Of a stretch of DNA of 64,000 bases, positions 58,499 through 64,000 are shown piece after piece. The notes under the pieces were generated by a model. The model made no database searches. It worked only from the letters and a program-made list of their open reading frames with translations, and was not told where the DNA came from. A program made the translations under genes and the position numbers. The stretch spans positions 1 to 64,000 of the forward strand of contig NZ_LZJR01000059.1 of assembly GCF_001667925.1 (NCBI RefSeq). The letters are read 5' to 3'. Numbering within the stretch: the first letter of the stretch is position 1; each line of letters begins with the position of its first letter. The stretch comes from Mycobacterium sp. E2479 (GTDB lineage: Bacteria; Actinomycetota; Actinomycetes; Mycobacteriales; Mycobacteriaceae).

Positions 58499-58978
58499 CT
58501 ACGCTTCCGGCCCGGCCGCCGCCTGCAGGAAGGCAGGAAAGTCCGGGAACAGTGCTCGATCGACGATCTCGATGCGGGTGCCCGCCGCGTCCACGTAGTA
58601 GGCGAATAGCGCTAAATCCGGCGGTGTGGTGTCGGCAGTTGCTTCGAAGGTGAAGCCGTTGTCCGCCAGTACCTTTGCACTCTCGGCCAGGTTGTCCGTC
58701 CAGTAGCCGAGGTGATGAATCGCGTTGCCGGGTGCCGCAGTCCACGCCGTCCCTGGTACCTCTTTGATCAGCTCGACGTGTGGAGGCTGCAGCGAGTAGA
58801 CGAAAGTCGAAGTCACCTCTTGTGTTCCGCTCACCGTGCGAAACGGCAATGTGTAGCTCACGGGGCTGATCCAGCGGTAGCCGGCCAGCGCGCTCAGCCG
58901 GGCCATCGCCGCGTCGAGGTCGGGCACGATGATGCCGGTGTGGTAGAAGTCCTCGGGCCGTAGTGCGAATGCCGTCAT
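58499..58978 (-). CDS. VOC (glyoxalase/dioxygenase fold) family protein
   Basis: A 159-residue vicinal-oxygen-chelate protein. FYHTGIIVPDLDAAMARLSA supplies the first metal His, HVELIKEVPGTAW the first module's acid, AIHHLGYWTDNLAESAKVLA the second His, and RIEIVDRALFPDF the closing acid. It matches lactoylglutathione-lyase-like or methylmalonyl-CoA-epimerase-like proteins. The start overlaps the stop of the MBL gene (ATGA) and its own stop lies inside the start region of the LLM gene, so translation is coupled through the operon. Confidence 0.88.
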   Translation of the reverse strand: MTAFALRPEDFYHTGIIVPDLDAAMARLSALAGYRWISPVSYTLPFRTVSGTQEVTSTFVYSLQPPHVELIKEVPGTAWTAAPGNAIHHLGYWTDNLAESAKVLADNGFTFEATADTTPPDLALFAYYVDAAGTRIEIVDRALFPDFPAFLQAAAGPEA

Positions 58979-60213
58979 GCGTTCCTCGCTATCTGATTGC
59001 GAAGCCAGGCACTTTCCCAGAAGTTGGTGCTGCTGGCGAGAAGTTTTTCATGGGCGTCCCGCAACACCTCGCGCGCCCCCGGATGGTCCGCGGGGACAAG
59101 CGCGGCAAGGTGGATGGCATGCAACGCGCGATCGGCGGCCAGGTGCGCGCGGGCTCGATCCAGCAGCGCGTCGGCGCCGGCAAGCTCGACCACGTCGGCG
59201 GCGACGGCATCGAATCCGACGGGGTATAGCTCGGTGGTCGATTCGTGGTGGAACCAGCCCGAGTAGTTCTCCCAGATGGCCCGCACATCCCAGGCCACTT
59301 TGCCGTACCCTTGACCCACTTCGCATTCGGCGGGCAGGACGATTTCCCGCATCAAGGTGCGGACGTCCTTGCCGGCGTTCATTCCGGCGACGGTCTGATC
59401 GTGGATGCACTGAATCGCGTCGCGCAGCCGAGTCAGTTCCGCGTCGATACGTTGGGCACCGGTGATCGGCTCGAAGTGACCGGTCACCAGCACCTCGGCC
59501 TGCAGGCTGCGGACCCTCTCCACCGAGGCGATAGCCGCCAACGCGTCCCGATAGCGATCGCCGCGCATGGTGACGAGATTCGGAATGTGGCCAAAGAGCG
59601 GCCCAAACGTGTTTCCACACAGACAGACTCGCTCGTCCGGCAGCCAGATCACCAGCGAGTCGGTGGTCTCGCCGCCGGGCACGGAGATCAACTCCATGCG
59701 CCGCCCGCCGACCTCCAACCAGAGGGTGTCGTGGAAGTCGATGTCGACGACGGGCACGCTCTGACCGGGCAACCGCGTAGTGCCCAAGCGCCGTTGGATG
59801 GCGTGGATACCGCTGGCCAGGGTGTCCTTGAAGGCGAAAGCGCTGCGGCTGGCCCGGTACGGGATCAGCCGATCGTTGTCGTCTCGCCAGGCCTTCCAAT
59901 TCGCCTGCGCGACAACGGTCGTGTCGGGATCGCGCACGCTGTCCAGGCCACCGACATGATCTACATGGCCCTGCGTGAAGATGATGTAACGCACCGGTGA
60001 GGAGTCCACGGCGTCGAAGTTGGCGCGATGCACCGGTCCCTCGAAGCCCATGCCGGTGTTGACGATTACCCGGCCCTCGGTGGTCGTGAGCAGATACGAG
60101 TTGGACAAGCCGGGTGAGCACCATAAGCCCGGTGCGATCTGTTCGGCCTGCTCGGCCGACGCCGGGCGCATCGCCTCAGCGCCCGGTCTGTTCCGATAGA
60201 CAGGCTCTGACAT
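58975..60213 (-). CDS. Alkylsulfatase-like metallo-beta-lactamase fold protein
   Basis: A 412-residue protein with GAGGAG upstream of its ATG. The MBL domain comes first; its metal motif reads TQGHVDHVGG (80-89), where the first histidine of H-x-H-x-D-H is replaced by Gln81. Other probable ligands are in CGNTFGPLFGH and LVTGHFEPITG. The C-terminal part (about 270-400) contains WENYSGWFHHESTTELYPVG and an Ala-rich helical end (LLDRARAHLAADRALHAIHL), typical of the alkylsulfatase dimerisation domain. It is coupled to the VOC gene. Hydrolysis of an alkyl sulfate is a fair inference, but the Gln makes metal binding uncertain. Confidence 0.85.
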   Translation of the reverse strand: MSEPVYRNRPGAEAMRPASAEQAEQIAPGLWCSPGLSNSYLLTTTEGRVIVNTGMGFEGPVHRANFDAVDSSPVRYIIFTQGHVDHVGGLDSVRDPDTTVVAQANWKAWRDDNDRLIPYRASRSAFAFKDTLASGIHAIQRRLGTTRLPGQSVPVVDIDFHDTLWLEVGGRRMELISVPGGETTDSLVIWLPDERVCLCGNTFGPLFGHIPNLVTMRGDRYRDALAAIASVERVRSLQAEVLVTGHFEPITGAQRIDAELTRLRDAIQCIHDQTVAGMNAGKDVRTLMREIVLPAECEVGQGYGKVAWDVRAIWENYSGWFHHESTTELYPVGFDAVAADVVELAGADALLDRARAHLAADRALHAIHLAALVPADHPGAREVLRDAHEKLLASSTNFWESAWLRNQIARNA

Positions 60214-60227
60214 CGCTGGTGGCTCCT

Positions 60228-61499
60228 CTATTCGGGACGGACGTCGAACTTGTCGAAGTAGAAGTCGAAGCGACTGCGGAGCTCGTCCGCGGAGATGCCG
60301 AAATGCCGCTGCAGCTCATAACGGATTCGGCCGTGTTTGCCGCGCGGATTACCGTCCAGGTAGCGCTGAAAACGTTGTTGCACCTTGGGCGGTAAGTCGA
60401 CAGCCGCGCACTGGTAAAGCCGCTCGAGCACCGCCATTTCGTTGCCGCCCAACTGGTGGAAGTTGATGTCGATGCTGCGGTCGGACGCCACCAGCTGGCG
60501 GTCACGTACGCAGGCGCTGAGCAGCCGGTACACGCGGTCACTCCAATAGTCCAGCAGCCACTGCGGGTCAATGCTGGTGCGGCGCAGCCGATCCGAGTAG
60601 GCCATCATGGTGATCGCCGACTGGATCACCGCGCCGGGGTCGCGGTGGGTGAAAGCCACTGTCGCGTCGGGAAAAGTCGCCATGAGCGGACCGAGCTGCT
60701 CGCAGTGCTGCGGACTCTTGAGCACCCAGGTGTGCGGCCCGCGCAGGAAGGTCAGCGCCTGCAACACCTTCCTCATGTAGGCATAGTGCCGGGTTTGGTC
60801 GAGGCCCAGATAGTAATCTCGCCAGTCAGGCACTCGGGCATGCCATTCCAGCACGTATGAGGCCAGATCGAGGTCAAGAAGCTCGACCTCCTCCTCGATC
60901 GCCTCGGGGTACCGGTCATGCATGGCGGCTACCACCGGCGCGCTCGCCATCAACGCATCGTGTTCTGACTTGGCACGCGCATAGCGGGGATCGACGCCGC
61001 AGATAGCCGGGCCCTGCCCGGGGGCGGGGATGGGATCCTGGCTCTCCCAATACGGCAGGGCACGCCGGCGGGGATCGGCGGCAATGAGATTCACCAGATG
61101 TGTGGTGCCCGAACGCGGCATCCCAACGACGATGAACGGTTTTTCGATCGGGATGGATTCGATCTCGGGGTACCGCTGAATGAGCTCGGTAAGTGACAAC
61201 CGGTTGCGCAGCAGGCGCACGATTCGTTGGCGCAGGGAGCCCCGGGTGAGCTGGCGCAGGCCTTCGTCGGCTTCGATCGAGGCGACGTGCATCCGCAGGC
61301 GGTCAATGAAGCCATCGGCGTCGTCGAGGTCGGCGGTTGCGGGTGTCAAGCCGGCCTGCTCGATCGCCTCCGCGACCATCCTGTCGATGTCGAGGTCGAC
61401 GGGCTCGGCTTCGGTGAATTCCAGGATCCGGCGCTGCACGTCGGTCAGCTGGGGCGCGGTCAAGTCGTCGAAGTCGATGTCGTCCGCCACAGAACCCAC
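60228..61499 (-). CDS. Sulfotransferase family protein
   Basis: A 423-residue sulfotransferase from GTG 61499 with a GAGGGG ribosome binding site. The PAPS 5'-phosphosulfate loop is VVGMPRSGTTHL (124-135), and the 3'-phosphate motif is in FTHRDPGAVIQSAITMM. The long acidic helical N-terminus (about 1-110) is typical of mycobacterial members of this group. It is the first gene of the operon with MBL, VOC and LLM genes. Donor PAPS is expected; the acceptor is unknown and could be a lipid or sterol-like alcohol. Confidence 0.88.
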   Translation of the reverse strand: MGSVADDIDFDDLTAPQLTDVQRRILEFTEAEPVDLDIDRMVAEAIEQAGLTPATADLDDADGFIDRLRMHVASIEADEGLRQLTRGSLRQRIVRLLRNRLSLTELIQRYPEIESIPIEKPFIVVGMPRSGTTHLVNLIAADPRRRALPYWESQDPIPAPGQGPAICGVDPRYARAKSEHDALMASAPVVAAMHDRYPEAIEEEVELLDLDLASYVLEWHARVPDWRDYYLGLDQTRHYAYMRKVLQALTFLRGPHTWVLKSPQHCEQLGPLMATFPDATVAFTHRDPGAVIQSAITMMAYSDRLRRTSIDPQWLLDYWSDRVYRLLSACVRDRQLVASDRSIDINFHQLGGNEMAVLERLYQCAAVDLPPKVQQRFQRYLDGNPRGKHGRIRYELQRHFGISADELRSRFDFYFDKFDVRPE

Positions 61500-61592
61500 C
61501 GGGACCCCTCTTTGACGCGTCAGGTGAGAGATATGACAGAGACGCTAGACGCGGCGCAGATGCGTCGCTCATCCGCCTCGCTCGCGGTCGCG

Positions 61593-61979
61593 CTACAGGT
61601 TGGCCAGGTCGTCGGGAACGTCGACCTTGTGTTCTTGCAGCGCCTCCAGCGGTACCACCTCAAGGGTGCTCTCGTGAGTTGCCGCCAACACCACCGGCGC
61701 GGCACAACCGTCGTCGTGGGCGCGTAGCCAGTTCAGCGCGGTCACGCACCAGCGGTCGCCCGGCAGCAGGCCGGGGAACCGATACTCGGGAACCGGCGTC
61801 AACAAGTCGTTGCCGATGGAGCGCTGGTGCTCCAAAAATTCGGCGGTCATCACCGCGCAGATTGTGTGGCGCCCGAGGTCCTGAGGGCCGGTCGAGCAAC
61901 AGCCATCGCGGTAGAAGCCGGTCAGCGGGTCTGTGCTGCACGGTTCCAGCGGACCGCCTAACACATTTCGATCAGGCAC
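61593..61979 (-). CDS. DUF2237 family protein
   Basis: A 128-residue protein starting at GTG 61979 (VPDRNVLGGPLEPCS). It has the family's conserved block with many cysteines: LEPCSTDPLTGFYRDGCCST, then RHTICAVMTAEFLEHQ, and PGLLPGDRWCVTALNWL. Length is normal. DUF2237 proteins are widespread and uncharacterised; the cysteines suggest a metal or redox role, which is only a guess. It is upstream of, and in the same direction as, the sulfotransferase operon but about 90 bases away. Confidence 0.85.
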   Translation of the reverse strand: MPDRNVLGGPLEPCSTDPLTGFYRDGCCSTGPQDLGRHTICAVMTAEFLEHQRSIGNDLLTPVPEYRFPGLLPGDRWCVTALNWLRAHDDGCAAPVVLAATHESTLEVVPLEALQEHKVDVPDDLANL

Positions 61980-62111
61980 CCGTTCAGTATTGCGCTCCCG
62001 GGGGTGAAGTTTGAGGCGATTCCGCCGACTGCCTTGATCGGGTTTTCCCGACGTGGCTAGCGGCGCCCGCCGGTGTGGACGCCTGCGCATCGGGCGTGTT
62101 AACTCGAAGCG

Positions 62112-62594
62112 ATGTCGACACCGCCTAACCAACCCCTAAATGGGCCCGGTGAGCCGCCCTGGGGATGGCGGCCGCATGGTTACGGATCGCAGCCGGATCC
62201 GCACACCCCATCGCCGCCGCCGGGGTATCCGCCCCCTCAGGCCTACCCCGGATACTCCGGCTATCCGGGCCATCCCGGTTACCCAAGCCATGTTGACCCG
62301 CAGGCGCCCTTTGGGCGCGACCACGCTACCGGGCTGCCGCTTTCGGATAAGTCCGCCACCACCGCCGGCTTGCTTCAGCTTTTCCTTGGCATGTTCGGAA
62401 TCGGTCGCTTCTACATCGACTCGACTCAGATTGCGGTGGCGCAGCTATGCCTTGGGCTGTTCGGAGTTCTCTTCAGCGTGTTCTGTTTAATCGGTCTGCC
62501 GGTTCTGCTCGGCAGCATCGTTTGGGCCATCGTCGACGCGATCATGATCTTCACCGGCAACGTCAAAGACAATCACGGTCGCAAGCTGCGGTAG
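62112..62594 (+). CDS. TM2 domain-containing membrane protein
   Basis: A 160-residue protein. Residues 1-75 are a Pro/Gly/Tyr-rich, disordered cytoplasmic part with repeats of the GYP/YPG kind. The TM2 domain follows: KSATTAGLLQLFLGMFGIGR then FYIDSTQIAVAQL, and a second hydrophobic hairpin to about residue 146 with IVWAIVDAIMIF. The end is short and basic. TM2 proteins are of unknown function in bacteria. The gene is divergent from DUF2237. Confidence 0.85.
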   Translation: MSTPPNQPLNGPGEPPWGWRPHGYGSQPDPHTPSPPPGYPPPQAYPGYSGYPGHPGYPSHVDPQAPFGRDHATGLPLSDKSATTAGLLQLFLGMFGIGRFYIDSTQIAVAQLCLGLFGVLFSVFCLIGLPVLLGSIVWAIVDAIMIFTGNVKDNHGRKLR

Positions 62595-62721
62595 GCATCC
62601 GAGAGCCCGCCGTCCTAGGGGCTTCTCATGATCGATTGCCCGACAAGGTATTTGGTACACAGTCGGGGCGCATTTTAACCTCACCGGCAGGCATGACGCT
62701 GTGGGCTCGCCGATGGCCGAT

Positions 62722-62757
62722 GGTCACGGATTGGTCACGATGAGGAGCGAAGGTCAC
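62722..62757. repeat. Three direct GGTCAC repeats upstream of GH5-like gene
   Basis: GGTCAC occurs at 62722, 62733 and 62752, spaced 11 and 19 bases apart, within the 268-base gap between the TM2 gene and the GH5-like gene. They are about 105-140 bases before the start codon, a position suited to an activator. Short repeats of this size may be chance. Confidence 0.25.
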
Positions 62758-62862
62758 CGCTCGAGGATGCCCATGACGGCACCATAACGATCGTCATCTG
62801 AAGTCGTCGCGACGCGCTGAGCAAATCCCAGGGAAATCGCCCCGAAAACTTATCGTCACATC

Positions 62863-63996
62863 GTGGAACGACGTACGGCCTTGAAAATCCCTCTGTTATT
62901 GGCCGCGGGCGCCGCAGTTGCCCGGATGCCGCGGGCCGCCGCGGAGGAAGCGGGCCGATGGTCACCCGAGCGCGCCAATCGTTGGTATCAAGCGCAGGGC
63001 TGGCTCGTTGGATCGAACTACATTCCGGCGAGCGCCATCAACCAGCTCGAGATGTTCCAGCCTGACACCTTCGACCTGCGGCGCATCGATACCGAGCTTG
63101 GCTGGGCCCAGTTCTACGGCCACAACACCGCACGTGTGTTCCTTCACGATCAGCTTTGGGCGGCCGACCAGCGCGGCTTTCAAACTCGCCTCGGGCAATT
63201 CGTCGACATCGCGGCGCGTCACCGCATCAAACCGCTGTTGGTTTTCTTCGACTCCTGCTGGGATCCGCAACCCCGCGCAGGGCGCCAGCGGGCGCCGAGG
63301 CCCGGCGTGCACAACTCGGGCTGGGCGCAGAGCCCGGGCGCCGAACGCCTCGGTGATCCAAAGTACGTCCCGGTCATGCGTGACTACGTCACGGCGGTGA
63401 TGACCCAATTCCGCAACGACGACCGAATTTTGGGCTGGGACCTGTGGAACGAACCCGACAACCCCGCGCGCCAGTACCGCAATGCCGAACGAAGCGACAA
63501 GGAGCAACTGGTCGCAAACCTGCTCCCCCAGGTCTTTCGCTGGGCCCGGGCCGTGGATCCCAGCCAGCCGCTGACAAGTGGTGTGTGGCGGGGTGATTGG
63601 GGACAGCCGCAGGGACGCAGCGCAATCAGTGACATACAGCTCGCCAACGCCGACGTGATCACCTTCCACTCCTACGCGGGACCAGCTGGGTTCGAGAACC
63701 GGATCAACGAACTCACCCCGTTGGGCCGGCCGATCCTGTGCACGGAATACATGGCGCGACCCCAGGGCAGCACCGTCCAATCAATTCTGCCGGTGGCAAA
63801 GCGCCACAACGTCGGCGCGATCAACTGGGGTTTGGTGGCCGGCAAGACGCAGACCTACTTCCCCTGGGATTCATGGGATCACCCTTACACCTCGGTCCCT
63901 AAAGTGTGGTTCCACGATCTGATCCGGCCCGAGGGGCGACCGTTCCAAGACATCGAAGCGCTGACGGTTCGAAAGCTGGCCGGCAGCCAGACCTGA
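62863..63996 (+). CDS. Exported GH5-like glycoside hydrolase
   Basis: A 377-residue protein with an RR-containing export signal (MERRTALKIPLLLAAGAA), compatible with Tat. The barrel carries the acid/base in GWDLWNEPDN (Glu197) and the nucleophile in LCTEYMARP (Glu295), the arrangement of clan GH-A cellulases and mannanases. The C-terminal region WGLVAGKTQTYFPWDSWDHP is shared with the endo-mannanase/cellulase type. Whether it acts on plant polysaccharide or on mycobacterial glycans such as mannan is open. It is preceded by GAAAACTTATCGTCACATC and may be transcribed leaderless. The stop is four bases before the window's end. Confidence 0.85.
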   Translation: MERRTALKIPLLLAAGAAVARMPRAAAEEAGRWSPERANRWYQAQGWLVGSNYIPASAINQLEMFQPDTFDLRRIDTELGWAQFYGHNTARVFLHDQLWAADQRGFQTRLGQFVDIAARHRIKPLLVFFDSCWDPQPRAGRQRAPRPGVHNSGWAQSPGAERLGDPKYVPVMRDYVTAVMTQFRNDDRILGWDLWNEPDNPARQYRNAERSDKEQLVANLLPQVFRWARAVDPSQPLTSGVWRGDWGQPQGRSAISDIQLANADVITFHSYAGPAGFENRINELTPLGRPILCTEYMARPQGSTVQSILPVAKRHNVGAINWGLVAGKTQTYFPWDSWDHPYTSVPKVWFHDLIRPEGRPFQDIEALTVRKLAGSQT

Positions 63997-64000
63997 ATCA

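Overview
The window is high-GC, densely packed chromosomal DNA from a mycobacterium. The gene order of the first 43 kb follows the Mycobacterium tuberculosis block Rv3707c to Rv3734c: asd-lysC, leuA, a DnaQ-like exonuclease, murT-gatD, recR, the YbaB-like protein, a peptidoglycan amidase, an FAD oxidase/cyclopropane-synthase pair, dnaX, the Rv3722c aminotransferase, SRP RNA, tRNA-Ser, a cutinase, the Rv3725-like reductase, Prim-PolC/LigC, a Nudix protein and tgs2. Extra genes inserted in this backbone (P450s, short-chain dehydrogenases, TetR regulators, a haloalkane dehalogenase) point to a slow-growing non-tuberculous species, perhaps of the M. avium complex. The species is an inference from gene content.

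Layout. 0-20 kb is core housekeeping: aspartate-family and leucine synthesis, peptidoglycan amidation and hydrolysis, recombination and replication, membrane lipid methylation. A leucine-codon leader peptide with mutually exclusive hairpins precedes leuA. A short palindromic repeat occurs four times between these genes, and one copy is flanked by a 10-bp direct repeat. At 20-26 kb, lipid and hydrolase genes sit between the Rv3723 and Rv3725 equivalents, including an intact cutinase at a locus that is split in M. tuberculosis. 26.7-33 kb is an accessory and decaying segment: an aldehyde dehydrogenase, a probable ring-hydroxylating oxygenase, its small downstream partner and an SDR are all broken, while a TetR regulator, an intact SDR, an alpha/beta hydrolase and a P450 survive. 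Three near-identical palindromes probably mark one old regulon here.

33-43.6 kb holds a secreted GH172/DUF2961 protein, the divergent Prim-PolC/LigC pair, an HNH/DUF222 protein, a phage-related small protein, a P450, a haloalkane dehalogenase, a Nudix protein and a wax ester/triacylglycerol synthase. 43.6-52.4 kb is a catabolic-looking cluster (DUF1330, two SDRs, a DapB-like reductase, TetR, a 2-hydroxyacid dehydrogenase) with a TetR-type operator, followed by a complete pyruvate carboxylase in a position that differs from M. tuberculosis. A deletion scar at about 52.6 kb joins the 3' ends of two formerly divergent genes.

52.8-61.5 kb is the most distinctive region. A very large cyclase/ATPase/LuxR regulator is divergent from a P450, with a perfect 26-bp palindrome between them. 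The P450 converges on an operon of LLM flavin oxidoreductase, VOC protein, alkylsulfatase-like metallo-beta-lactamase and sulfotransferase, which suggests handling of a sulfated or hydroxylated lipophilic substrate. The window ends with DUF2237, TM2 and secreted GH5-like proteins. I see no CRISPR array, complete insertion sequence or prophage.
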